Below are positions 53,081 to 61,795 of a DNA stretch of 64,000 bases, piece by piece. The stretch is from the NCBI RefSeq assembly GCF_014651815.1, contig NZ_BMXP01000009.1, positions 62,001 through 126,000 on the forward strand, given 5' to 3'. Each line of letters opens with the position of its first letter. Position 1 is the first letter of the stretch. The position numbers and the translations under genes were made by a program. Source of the stretch: Alteromonas halophila. GTDB taxonomy: Bacteria; Pseudomonadota; Gammaproteobacteria; Enterobacterales; Alteromonadaceae. A model generated the notes under the pieces. That model was not told the DNA's origin. It saw only the letters and a list, made by a program, of their open reading frames with translations, and did not search any database.

Positions 53081-55183
53081 ATGCTGTTACGTTTCCCATT
53101 GCTATTACCCGTTTCACTATTGGTTTCTGTCCCCACCGTACTCGCCAGTAATATCGCTGACAGTGAGCTTGAGCATATCGAAATCACTGGTCACGCGCAC
53201 GAGCAGGAAGTGCATGGCGCTGTCGATGAACTGCTAAACCAGCGTGGCGTAACATTTTCTGAAGCTGGAGGCGTGTCGGCGCTACCGGTAATCAACGGGC
53301 TAATGGGCGACCGCATCAGTGTCTCAGTTGATGGCGCGACTCTGACCGCTGCCTGTGCCAACCAGATGAACCCGCCGCTTTCTTATGTTTCAGCCAACCA
53401 GATACGTCATGTTCAGGTTTTACCGGGCGTTTCGCCAGTAAGTCGTGGAGGCGACAATATTGCCGGTGTTATTGCGCTTGAGACAATAAACCCACAGTAC
53501 AGTGAGCAGTCCCATTTTACGGTGCAATCAGGCAATGCCGGACTTTCCTATCGCAGCGCTAACCAGCTACAAGGCGTCAATGGTAGCCTGCACCTTGCCA
53601 GTGACACGCTGAGTCTGCGCTATACCGGCGCTTTTGAAGACGCCAAAAGTTATCAGGATGGTAATGGCGCGACCGTTTTCGACACCCTGTATCGTGCCCA
53701 AAATCATGCGCTGACTGGCGCTTTCAGAGACGATACTGCGCAGCTTGCAGTTAAAGTCAGTCATCAGGCCATTCCCTTTCAGGGGTTTGCCAACCAGTAC
53801 ATGGACATGACTGACAATACCAGCACTGGCGTCACCGTTCGCTACGAGCATGGATTCACCTCAGGCGATCTGTTGGTGCACGCCAACTGGCATGAAGTTG
53901 ACCATGAAATGGGCTTTTTCAGCGCGCAGAAAACCGGCATGATGCCGATGCTGACGGATGCCAGCGATCGGTCGCTGAAAATGGCCTGGAATATGTCACT
54001 AAGCCCTGCCCACCAGCTATCGTTAGGCGCCGAATATCATGACTACCGTCTGGATGACTGGTGGCCGGCGCTTGACGGCTCAATGATGATGGGGCCTGAT
54101 GACTTTATCAATATCAATAATGGTAAGCGGACACGCGCTGCCATGTACGGCGAAACAGACATGGCCCTGGCTGCAAACTGGCAGTTATCAGCTGGCGTAC
54201 GGCTTGAACATGTCGTCACCAACACGGACGAGGTACAGCCTTATAACCGCATGCCGATGATGGGCATGCCGAATAAAGACGCGGCAGCCGCCGACCGCTT
54301 TAACCAGGCGTCGCGTAAGCGCTCGGAAAATCTGGTCGATATAACGCTGTTGCTGACCCATCGTATAGCTGACAACCACCACTGGCAGGCCGGCCTGTCA
54401 CGCAAAAACCGGGCGCCCAATCTGTACGAGCGTTATAGCTGGGGCAAAGGCACTATGGCCACCACCATGATTGGCTGGTTTGGTGACGGCAACGGCTACA
54501 CGGGCAATCTGACGCTGACGGCGGAAACAGCGCACACTTTCAGCGTAGGCTATACGTTTGAGAATTCGAAAGCCACGACTGCACTGAGCATTACACCGTA
54601 TTACACCAAGGTGGACGATTATATTGATGTCGATGTCACCGGTCAGTTCTTTGCCTTCAACCGCATGCAGCAACCCGGCGCGATGCGTAACTCACTGACG
54701 TTTACCAACCTCGACGCCACGCTTTACGGGGTGGATATGAGTGCCCGCCACCTGCTATTCAGCAGCCAGCATCGCGGAGAACTGAATGTATCAGTAAATG
54801 CTGCCCTAAACCGTGGTAGTCGTGATGACAGTGGCGAGCCACTTTATCAGCAAATGCCCTGGCAATGGGGAGTGCAGTTGCAACACACACTGGGCGGCTG
54901 GACAAACAGTCTGCAGCTTCAGTGGGTTGCTGACAAAACTCGCGTCGATCCACGGCGCCTGGAAAACCGCACAGGCAGCTATACCCTTATCAACCTGCAC
55001 AGTGCTTACCAGTGGGAGCATCTGAGCATACGCGCGGGCATTTCTAATTTATTTGACAAGGACTATGCCTTACCATTGGGCGGTGTCAGCGTCGCCGATA
55101 TTCGCATGCAACGTTCCCAGGACTTTTTGCAACTTGCCGGAGAGGGCCGCTCGGTTAATATAGAGCTGAATTACCGGTTTTAG
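53081..55183 (+). CDS. TonB-dependent receptor, copper-type (OprC/NosA-like)
   Basis: 700 residues. Signal peptide (LLRFPLLLPVSLLVSVPTVLA), a TonB-box-like LEHIEITGHA, and a plug with GLMGDRISVSVDGATLTAACANQMNPPLSYVSANQIRHVQVLPG. The ACxNxMNPPLSYV block and Met-rich loops (NRMPMMGMPN, GMMPMLTD) are the signature of the TonB-dependent copper receptor branch. The barrel ends ELNYRF. It would import copper or a copper-bound ligand. It is followed after 6 bp by a RegB-like kinase, suggesting redox or metal-linked control. Confidence 0.85.
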   Translation: MLLRFPLLLPVSLLVSVPTVLASNIADSELEHIEITGHAHEQEVHGAVDELLNQRGVTFSEAGGVSALPVINGLMGDRISVSVDGATLTAACANQMNPPLSYVSANQIRHVQVLPGVSPVSRGGDNIAGVIALETINPQYSEQSHFTVQSGNAGLSYRSANQLQGVNGSLHLASDTLSLRYTGAFEDAKSYQDGNGATVFDTLYRAQNHALTGAFRDDTAQLAVKVSHQAIPFQGFANQYMDMTDNTSTGVTVRYEHGFTSGDLLVHANWHEVDHEMGFFSAQKTGMMPMLTDASDRSLKMAWNMSLSPAHQLSLGAEYHDYRLDDWWPALDGSMMMGPDDFININNGKRTRAAMYGETDMALAANWQLSAGVRLEHVVTNTDEVQPYNRMPMMGMPNKDAAAADRFNQASRKRSENLVDITLLLTHRIADNHHWQAGLSRKNRAPNLYERYSWGKGTMATTMIGWFGDGNGYTGNLTLTAETAHTFSVGYTFENSKATTALSITPYYTKVDDYIDVDVTGQFFAFNRMQQPGAMRNSLTFTNLDATLYGVDMSARHLLFSSQHRGELNVSVNAALNRGSRDDSGEPLYQQMPWQWGVQLQHTLGGWTNSLQLQWVADKTRVDPRRLENRTGSYTLINLHSAYQWEHLSIRAGISNLFDKDYALPLGGVSVADIRMQRSQDFLQLAGEGRSVNIELNYRF

Positions 55184-55189
55184 GTTTTT

Positions 55190-56254
55190 ATGTTACTGCT
55201 ACTTGTTATTGCCCTGTCTAAACGTTCGCGGTTTTCCGTATGGCTGACTACCCTGCTTTTGCTTAGCGAAGTCCTGCTGGTTAACGCAGTGCTGGCCGTA
55301 AATGGCGGTGCGAGTAATCCGTTTGGTGTTGTGCTGCTGATCCCTATCGTACTGGCATTTATGTTATTGCCACTGGCCGTTGCGGTCGCTGTACTGATGG
55401 TAACCATTGCCTTACAAAGTGCACAGTTACTGATGCTGTCCGGCAGTGGCCATGCTGGGCACGCCATGCTGGGACATTATCATGGGATGATTCTGGGCTT
55501 TGTGTTTACCGGCTTACTGATAGGCGTCGTTATCCGTTACTTTCGCTGGCAACTGGCCAGTCGGGAACAGCAAATTCAGCGTATGCGTGAACGCCAGTTA
55601 CGCGACGAACAGTTGCTGGCTATTGGCACTGCAGCTGCACAACTGACACACGATGTTGCTACGCCTGCACAAACCATTCGGCTGCTGCTCGAAGAAGCCG
55701 GAGAGTCACCTTCGCCCCCGGCCTGGGTAGAGCAGCTCAATGCTGAGTTTGGCCGTATTGAGTCGCACCTGCATACCTGGCGTACGCTGGCTGATGATAT
55801 TCGCGAAAAGCGCACCTTTGCTTATTCCCCTGATACACTCTGGCAAGCGCTCCAGAAAACGCTGCATACAGCACGGCCAGAAGCCCGGATTTCATGGCAC
55901 TGTAATACGCTGCCGGATGCTTCTGTTCACGCTGATCGCACGCTACTGCCTGCTATTTCCAGTATTGTGATAAATGCGTGTGAAGCGACCCACCGGCTAG
56001 CCAGCCATCCTGTCGAGGTAACCAGCAACGCCACCGGGCATGGCTGGCAACTGGCCATCGCCAATGCCTGTGATGTGATTGATGATGCCATGCTCGAGCA
56101 GCTTGGCGCACAATTTATGACGAGCAGTACTGGCCACGGCGTTGGCGCTGTGATCAGCAACGCCACCATCGAGCGTTTTGGCGGTAGTGTCACCTGGCAG
56201 CGAAATGGTCAAATACTTGTCACGCTGATTACGTTACCGGTGAGCCCGTCGTGA
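55190..56254 (+). CDS. RegB/PrrB-like redox sensor histidine kinase
   Basis: 354 residues. N-terminal membrane part with about four to five helices, carrying GGASNPF (39-45), the GGxxNPF quinone-binding motif of RegB. A His cluster (His88, 91, 96, 98; SGSGHAGHAMLGHYHGM) lies before the last helix. The dimerisation/phosphoacceptor segment is AAAQLTHDVATPAQTIRLLL with His154; the ATPase has the N-box SIVINACEAT and a shortened G-box TGHGVGAVISNATIERFGG. The RegB redox Cys after the His is not visible. It senses quinol/quinone state and phosphorylates its partner response regulator, whose GTG overlaps the stop. Confidence 0.87.
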   Translation: MLLLLVIALSKRSRFSVWLTTLLLLSEVLLVNAVLAVNGGASNPFGVVLLIPIVLAFMLLPLAVAVAVLMVTIALQSAQLLMLSGSGHAGHAMLGHYHGMILGFVFTGLLIGVVIRYFRWQLASREQQIQRMRERQLRDEQLLAIGTAAAQLTHDVATPAQTIRLLLEEAGESPSPPAWVEQLNAEFGRIESHLHTWRTLADDIREKRTFAYSPDTLWQALQKTLHTARPEARISWHCNTLPDASVHADRTLLPAISSIVINACEATHRLASHPVEVTSNATGHGWQLAIANACDVIDDAMLEQLGAQFMTSSTGHGVGAVISNATIERFGGSVTWQRNGQILVTLITLPVSPS

Positions 56255-56766
56255 GGATTATTCTTATTGACGATGATGCGGTGTTTCTTGAAACATTAAC
56301 GCGCCGCTTACGAAATACCGGCCGCTATCAGGTAACGCCGTGTGAGTCAGCCAAAGACGCATTGACGCTGTCGATGACACAGGCGGACGCGCTTTTGCTG
56401 GATATGCAGTTAGGACAGGAATCGGGGCTCGATGCTATTGCTCCCTTACGCACACGCTTCGCGCCACAGCATCTGATTATGCTTACTGGCTATGCCAGCA
56501 TCGCCACCACGGTAGAAGCAATGAAGCGTGGCGCGACTGATTATCTTGCAAAGCCTGTCAGCCTGAATGACATAAGGCGTAAACTGGAAGGTACGGACAG
56601 CGTACAGGCCGACTTTACGCCACTATCAACCGCACAGCTTGAGCGTGAACATATTGAACATACCCTCCACCAGCATCAAGGGAATATCAGCGCAACGGCT
56701 GCAGCACTTGGCATGCACAGGCGCACTTTGCAACGTAAGCTAAAAAAATTCTCGCGCGGAAGTTAA
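56251..56766 (+). CDS. RegA/ActR-like response regulator with Fis-type HTH
   Basis: 171 residues. Receiver (1-120): acidic pocket Asp7-Asp8, phosphoacceptor Asp51 (LLLDMQLG), switch Thr (MLTGYASI) and Lys in LAKPVS. A short linker leads to a Fis-type HTH (about 130-170: HTLHQHQGNISATAAALGMHRRTLQRKLKK), as in RegA/PrrA/ActR. The start is GTG 56251, overlapping the kinase stop (GTGA). Targets are unknown; the divergent palindrome at 56793 and the upstream copper receptor are the first places to look. Confidence 0.92.
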   Translation: MRIILIDDDAVFLETLTRRLRNTGRYQVTPCESAKDALTLSMTQADALLLDMQLGQESGLDAIAPLRTRFAPQHLIMLTGYASIATTVEAMKRGATDYLAKPVSLNDIRRKLEGTDSVQADFTPLSTAQLEREHIEHTLHQHQGNISATAAALGMHRRTLQRKLKKFSRGS

Positions 56767-56792
56767 CCACTCAGCAGACGCAGCAAGGATGT

Positions 56793-56812
56793 ACATATTT
56801 TAGTTAATATGT
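56793..56812. promoter_or_regulatory. Inverted repeat ACATATT-ttagtt-AATATGT upstream of the Vgb-like gene
   Basis: Perfect 7-bp arms with a 6-bp centre, between the response regulator stop (56766) and the Vgb-like start (56876). It could be a regulator-binding site or an AT-rich 3' hairpin; T-rich sequence does not follow, so an operator is favoured. Confidence 0.35.
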
Positions 56813-56875
56813 GCACCATTTAGCCGTTTGCTGCATATGTATACACACCATATTTTAAGCTGTGGGAGCTTTCTT

Positions 56876-57865
56876 ATGCTTAAACATCTTCTTGCATTGC
56901 TGGCGGCACTGCTGGTCAGTGCCGGTGTGATTGCCGATGACCATAGGTTACCGTCCAATGTGACCTTCGAAAAATGGCAGGTTCCGTGGGAAAATACCCG
57001 CCCCCGAGATCCGATGATGGACAGTAAAGGCAATGTCTGGTTTTGCGGTCAGGCGGGCAACTATATCGGCAAGCTGAACCCGGCGACTGGCGATTTTGCG
57101 CGCTTTGACATGAGCCCGAACACTAATCCACACAACCTGATCGTCGATAGCGATGACAATGTCTGGTATGCCGGTAATCAGAATGCCCACATTGGTATGC
57201 TGAACCCTGAAACCGGTGATATTACCCGTTACCCAATGCCTGATGACGAGGCCAGAGACCCTCATACCCTGACCTTCGATGCACAGGAAAATATCTGGTT
57301 TACTGTTCAGTGGGGTAATTTCATTGGTTATCTCGACACCCAGTCAGGTGACGTAACACTGCATAAAGTGCCCATCTCTAATGCCCGCCCTTATGGCATC
57401 AGACTGGATGATAACGATACGCCCTGGATCGTGTTGCTAGGCACCAACAAGCTGGCCACTGTTCAAAATGGTGAGATCAACCTGATTGACCTGCCTCGCG
57501 AAGATGCCCGCCCCCGTCGCCTGGAAATTACAGATGATGGCAAGCTCTGGTATTCCGACTACGCCGAAGGCCGCTTAGGCAGCTACGATCCACAAACAGA
57601 CACATTTGAAGAATGGGTACTGCCTACCGGTGCGTCGTCATCACCATACGCTACGGCACGGGACAACCAGGGACGTATATGGCTGACAGATACCTCAGCG
57701 ATCCCAAATCAGTTTATTGGTTTCTCGCCTGAACAAAAAGCCTTTATCAGCCAGACAGAAGTCGAATTTGGTGGCCATATCCGGCACACGTATGTGAACA
57801 GAACGACAGGGGCTATCTGGTTTGGCACTGACAGCGGGTATATCGCCAGAGCCATGCCAGAATAA
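56876..57865 (+). CDS. Exported beta-propeller, virginiamycin B lyase-like (Vgb/SMP-30 type)
   Basis: 329 residues from ATG 56876 (GGGAG upstream). Signal peptide (LKHLLALLAALLVSAGVIA). About seven propeller blades repeat the pattern [N-x-W-x(2-3)-x-GxIG-x-LxPxTG-D]: GNVWFCGQAGNYIGKLNPATGDF, DNVWYAGNQNAHIGMLNPETGDI, ENIWFTVQWGNFIGYLDTQSGDV, and later blades. The family includes streptogramin lyase; catalytic residues of true Vgb cannot be confirmed here, so drug inactivation should not be assumed. A periplasmic sugar-acid lactonase or other role is equally possible. Confidence 0.8.
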   Translation: MLKHLLALLAALLVSAGVIADDHRLPSNVTFEKWQVPWENTRPRDPMMDSKGNVWFCGQAGNYIGKLNPATGDFARFDMSPNTNPHNLIVDSDDNVWYAGNQNAHIGMLNPETGDITRYPMPDDEARDPHTLTFDAQENIWFTVQWGNFIGYLDTQSGDVTLHKVPISNARPYGIRLDDNDTPWIVLLGTNKLATVQNGEINLIDLPREDARPRRLEITDDGKLWYSDYAEGRLGSYDPQTDTFEEWVLPTGASSSPYATARDNQGRIWLTDTSAIPNQFIGFSPEQKAFISQTEVEFGGHIRHTYVNRTTGAIWFGTDSGYIARAMPE

Positions 57866-57911
57866 TAACCAGGCGCGCTGGACATCGCGCCGTCATAAAA
57901 CGACAGGCTGA

Positions 57912-59387
57912 TCAGGTAAAGATCCGTGGTGCCAGAAACACGGCCAGAAAAGTAACCAGCGCGACGCTGGTGAGGTTGAGCCACAATCCGGTCCGCACCA
58001 TCTGCGGAATGCTGATGTATCCAGACGAAAATACAATGGCATTCGGTGGGGTCGCGACCGGCAGCATAAATGCGCAACTGGCGGCCAGCGTTACCGGTAC
58101 CGCCAGCGCGAGGGGTGAGCCGCCCATTTCCAACGCAACCACGGCCATCACCGGCAGAAACGTTGCCGTGGTGGCCAGATTACTGGTCAGTTCGGTCAGA
58201 AAGATAACTAACGTCGTTGCTGCCAGAATAACGATAACCAGACCAAATCCCTGTAACCCCGCAAGACTCTCACCCAGCCACTGCGCCAGACCTGTATCCG
58301 ACACGGCCGCCGCCAGACTAAGACCACCACCGAATAACAACAGGATCCCCCAGGGGATTTGCTGCAGATCGCACACGTCCAGCAGACGTGCACCGCTTAC
58401 TTTCCTGCCGGGAACAATAAACATCAGCAGCGCGCTAATCATTGCGATCCCCGCATCGCTTATCCCTTCAATGCCCAGCCAGTTACTCAGCACGGGGCGG
58501 AGCATCCAGGCCAGTGCAGTGGCAAGAAAGATAAGCGCTACACGTATTTCTTCTGGCGCCAGCGTGCCCAGCTCCGCGTACTGAACACGCAGATTTTCTC
58601 TCACATGCTGCGGGGTCGCAAAGCTGACCGGATACACATAGCGCGTCAGTAACCACCAGGTGAGGGGCAGCAAACACACAGCAACCGGCAGCCCCAACAG
58701 CATCCAGCGAGCAAATCCAATCTGTACATTGTGGGATTCGGCCATATACCCGGCCAGAAAGGCATTGGGCGGGGTACCGACCAGCGTTGCCACACCACCA
58801 ATTGTGGCGGCATATGCCACACCGAGCAATAGCGACAACTGAAAGTTTTGTTGCTCGGAGCGGTCATGCTGTTGCATGGTGGTAAGTACTGATACGGCGA
58901 TTGGCAACAACATCATGGTGGTAGAAGTGTTGGTCATCCACATACTGAGCAGCGCACTGACCAGCATAAAACCCAGCACGACAGAACGGGCACTGGCGCT
59001 GACAAAGGTAAGGATAAACAAGGCGATACGCCGGTGCAGCCCCGACTTCTGGATCCCGGCAGCCAGCACAAAGCCCCCAAGGAAAAGATAAATGGTGGGA
59101 TTCGCGTACGGGGCGGCAGCATCTTTCATTGACATGATGCCAAGTGGATCAAAGGCAATAAGCGGAAGCAGCGCAGTCGCCGGTACAGCGATGGCCTCGG
59201 TCGCCCACCATATGGCCATCCACAACGCGACCGCTGCGGTCATCCAGGCAACCCCGTCCAGTCCTGCCGGCGGCGCTGTCAGTAACAAAGCAACAAACGC
59301 CAGCGGACCGGCTACCAGACCAGTGTTCTGATAGTGCCTGCGCTGGGGTTGCGATTGCTCTTCTGGCAGTGTCTTACTGCGTTTCAC
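57912..59387 (-). CDS. DASS-family (SLC13-type) Na+/dicarboxylate or anion symporter
   Basis: 491 residues from GTG 59387; TTG 59432 is the only upstream alternative and neither has a strong ribosome site. About 11-12 helices. The paired SNT-type motifs are visible: MWMTNTSTTMMLLPIA and TELTSNLATTATFLP, the sodium/carboxylate binding hairpins of DASS transporters, and GGVATLVGTPPNAFLAGYM between them. Imports C4-dicarboxylates, citrate, sulfate or similar with sodium. Convergent with the Vgb gene. Substrate unassigned. Confidence 0.88.
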   Translation of the reverse strand: MKRSKTLPEEQSQPQRRHYQNTGLVAGPLAFVALLLTAPPAGLDGVAWMTAAVALWMAIWWATEAIAVPATALLPLIAFDPLGIMSMKDAAAPYANPTIYLFLGGFVLAAGIQKSGLHRRIALFILTFVSASARSVVLGFMLVSALLSMWMTNTSTTMMLLPIAVSVLTTMQQHDRSEQQNFQLSLLLGVAYAATIGGVATLVGTPPNAFLAGYMAESHNVQIGFARWMLLGLPVAVCLLPLTWWLLTRYVYPVSFATPQHVRENLRVQYAELGTLAPEEIRVALIFLATALAWMLRPVLSNWLGIEGISDAGIAMISALLMFIVPGRKVSGARLLDVCDLQQIPWGILLLFGGGLSLAAAVSDTGLAQWLGESLAGLQGFGLVIVILAATTLVIFLTELTSNLATTATFLPVMAVVALEMGGSPLALAVPVTLAASCAFMLPVATPPNAIVFSSGYISIPQMVRTGLWLNLTSVALVTFLAVFLAPRIFT

Positions 59388-59516
59388 AAATCTCTGCCTG
59401 TCTGAAATAAATGGTTGTACGCGAAGGGACAACTGGATGGATATGTACCATCAATTGCTGTCCCTCGCCCCGCTCTCTCTTTATACTACAGCCGTGTGCA
59501 GACAGGAATTCTCTTT

Positions 59517-60494
59517 ATGTCACCTCGCTTATTTTATTGTTTTACCGCACTGCTCGCTTTACCGCTGATGACGGCTATGCAGAACACAGCGAGCGCTGAG
59601 GACTCGCAGGCTGCGAATGTATGTCCTGCGCTGAACACCACCGAGCTGATGCATGACGTCACGGTGCTGGCCAGTGATGAGTTTGCTGGCAGAGAGCCCG
59701 CAACCAGGGGCCATGAGAAAGCACGGCAATACATCACCAAACGGTTCGCCGAGGTGCCGTTATCCGCGTTTCAGAGCACCTTTATTCACCCGTTTGAGTA
59801 CGGCAGCAGCGGCCGCGGAACGAATATTATTGGCTATGCGAAAGGCACACAGTACTCTTCCCGCTACATTGTCATCACCGCCCATTATGACCACCTTGGC
59901 TATAAAGGCGGCCACATCTACAATGGGGCCGATGACAACGCATCTGGCGTGGCGGCAATGTTGGCACTGGCCCAGCAGCTGGCACTTACGCCACCACTAC
60001 ACAGTGTCATATTTATTGCCACAGATGCCGAAGAAGAGGGTCTGCATGGCGCACACGCCTTTTTCAGAGACCTGCCGGTTGCTTCATCAGCTATCGCACT
60101 GAACATCAATATCGACATGGTTGGCCAGGGGGGCAACCGTGACCGGCTGCTGTTGATTCATGATGGCATTCATTCTTACCTGAAAAAGCCGCTTACACGG
60201 CTTAAGGACACTGTCAGTTCCTCACACCTCAGGCTGGGGCTCCGCAATGCCAGAAGCCAGCATTCCGCCCTCACCAGAAGTAACCGGGAAAACTGGCAAC
60301 AGGCCAGTGACTATGCAGTCTTTGGAGAAAAGGGGATCCCGTTTATCCACATCGGATCCGCCACGCATAATGATTACCATCAGCCCACTGATACAGTTGG
60401 AAATATCGACACGGGCTTTTTTACGCAGTCCGCCGGTATTGCTCACTGCGTTTTCAGGGCGTTAGATAAAGCATTGCCCGCCCACAGCTCCTAA
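59517..60494 (+). CDS. Exported M28-family zinc aminopeptidase
   Basis: 325 residues from ATG 59517 (ACAGGA upstream). Signal peptide (LFYCFTALLALPLMTAMQNTASA). Di-zinc centre residues in order: ITAHYDHLG (His, Asp), GADDNASGVAAML (bridging Asp), DAEEEGLHGA (catalytic Glu-Glu), NIDMVG (Asp) and ATHNDYHQPTD (His). Peptides or N-terminal residues are cleaved in the periplasm. It is divergent from the DASS gene, convergent with the TlpA fusion gene. Confidence 0.9.
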   Translation: MSPRLFYCFTALLALPLMTAMQNTASAEDSQAANVCPALNTTELMHDVTVLASDEFAGREPATRGHEKARQYITKRFAEVPLSAFQSTFIHPFEYGSSGRGTNIIGYAKGTQYSSRYIVITAHYDHLGYKGGHIYNGADDNASGVAAMLALAQQLALTPPLHSVIFIATDAEEEGLHGAHAFFRDLPVASSAIALNINIDMVGQGGNRDRLLLIHDGIHSYLKKPLTRLKDTVSSSHLRLGLRNARSQHSALTRSNRENWQQASDYAVFGEKGIPFIHIGSATHNDYHQPTDTVGNIDTGFFTQSAGIAHCVFRALDKALPAHSS

Positions 60495-60610
60495 TAACGG
60501 CATCCCATGTCAGAAAGGTAGCAATGCAGCGGGCGACAGGGCATAAAAAACCACGTGGTGGGGTTTGCCGGGTATCACTGCTGCCGCCTCAGCAGGCAGC
60601 GCCAGATGTA

Positions 60611-61456
60611 TTATTGCGCGTGAAGCGCTGACTGGGCAGGAAGTTTATCGATATATACCTGTAGCCTTGCAGCGGACAATTCCCCCATATGCATGTCCAC
60701 CAGTTTCCCCCTGCGATTAAAGAACAGGGTTGTCGGAAGCCCGGCGGCGCCGGATGAGCGACTAAGCGCCCGGGTCCTGTCCAGCAGCACATTATCAAGC
60801 TTTAGCCTGTTACGCTTTAAAAACGTTGCTACGGCAGAGGCAGTCTCTCCCTGATTAACAAAGATAAAGTGGAGATCATCGTTCGCTGCCTGCGCCGCTT
60901 CCAGTACCGGCATTTCGCGACGACAGGGGGGACACCAGGATGCCCAGTAATTTACCACCATCGGCTTCCCTGAATACGCTGACAACGACAATGTATCGCC
61001 AGACAATGTTGCGACCGGTTCGCTGGGTAGACTTTTACCCTGTTTATACAGCGTCATTGCAAGATCACCGGGCACCAGGACCAGCAAGGCAACAGCAATG
61101 CCCCTCACATACACGCCAAGCAACGCTTTATGACGGTAGCAGTAGAGAAGCAGCGCAGTAATGAAAGCAAAGTATCCAGTGGACGCGGAAAAACCACCGT
61201 CGCGAATATTCAGGATATGCAACGGTGCCTCGCTGTACTGGCTCCAGAACCTGATAACAAAAACCGTTCGGGCCAGGAACAAGGCACTCAGCGCTGCGAT
61301 ATAAATGCCCGATGTTGCGCGCTCGGCCAGTTGCTCATTACCTGCAATCTTACGTCGCCCGGATAAAAATTTTGTCGCCCCTATGAACACGCCCAGTGTG
61401 AGAAAAAGCAACAGCGTATCAAGCGGCAGTGCCAGCGGCCCCAGTGAAAGACTCAT
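60611..61456 (-). CDS. Lgt-like membrane domain fused to a TlpA-type thioredoxin
   Basis: 281 residues. The N-terminal membrane part (about 1-135) has five helices and reads like prolipoprotein diacylglyceryl transferase: ALFLARTVFVIRFWSQYSEA PLHILNIRDGGFSASTGYFA. Lgt's catalytic His is in a HGG motif; here the position reads SASTG, so transfer activity is unlikely. A periplasmic thioredoxin fold follows (about 145-281) with VVNYWASWCPPCRREMPVLE, redox pair Cys-Pro-Pro-Cys, and cis-Pro in GLPTTLFF. A membrane-anchored thiol reductase or oxidase, possibly for cytochrome or envelope proteins, is inferred. Convergent with the peptidase gene. Confidence 0.82.
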   Translation of the reverse strand: MSLSLGPLALPLDTLLLFLTLGVFIGATKFLSGRRKIAGNEQLAERATSGIYIAALSALFLARTVFVIRFWSQYSEAPLHILNIRDGGFSASTGYFAFITALLLYCYRHKALLGVYVRGIAVALLVLVPGDLAMTLYKQGKSLPSEPVATLSGDTLSLSAYSGKPMVVNYWASWCPPCRREMPVLEAAQAANDDLHFIFVNQGETASAVATFLKRNRLKLDNVLLDRTRALSRSSGAAGLPTTLFFNRRGKLVDMHMGELSAARLQVYIDKLPAQSALHAQ

Positions 61457-61663
61457 GAGCGTTTACCTTTTAGCAAGATGCGAATACACCCAGCGCCAGC
61501 CTACCGGACTGAACTGACAAACATAGCGCGCTGCGTTTAACTGGCCTGACTGTGCGATATACCGCTATGTCCTTTTCATTAATCAAATGTTGTCAGCCAC
61601 ACAGCTACTGACTATATTTTAACCACCCCTGTTAATAGTGTGTGCCCTGGTAAAGGAAAAACG

Positions 61664-61795
61664 ATGACTTCCCACCTCTTTTCTGTCGGCGCTTACCGGT
61701 GTCTTTGCTGCTGGTCAGGCAGCTGCGCCCGGCTTTTTGCTTACGGGTCGTCTGCCATAGACCGCCCCCACAATAAGGATGTTGCAGATGCTTAG
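61664..61795 (+). CDS. 43-codon ORF overlapping the muramidase start
   Basis: ATG 61664 has AAAGGA seven bases upstream and stops at 61795, eight bases into the next gene. It is moderately hydrophobic in its middle (YRCLCCWSGSCARLFAYGSS). The overlap would allow translational coupling with the muramidase. Another frame over the same bases reads like a signal peptide (TSFLSALTGVFAAGQAAA), so it could instead be a decayed leader. Confidence 0.25.
   Translation: MTSHLFSVGAYRCLCCWSGSCARLFAYGSSAIDRPHNKDVADA

Noticed and set aside
56876..57865. Calling the Vgb-like propeller a streptogramin resistance enzyme
   Set aside because: Only the fold repeats are recognisable; catalytic residues of the lyase were not confirmed and the context is not a resistance locus.
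57866..57911. GGCGCG/CGCGCC hairpin after the Vgb-like gene
   Set aside because: Short stem, large loop and no T tract; could be a weak terminator but evidence is too thin.
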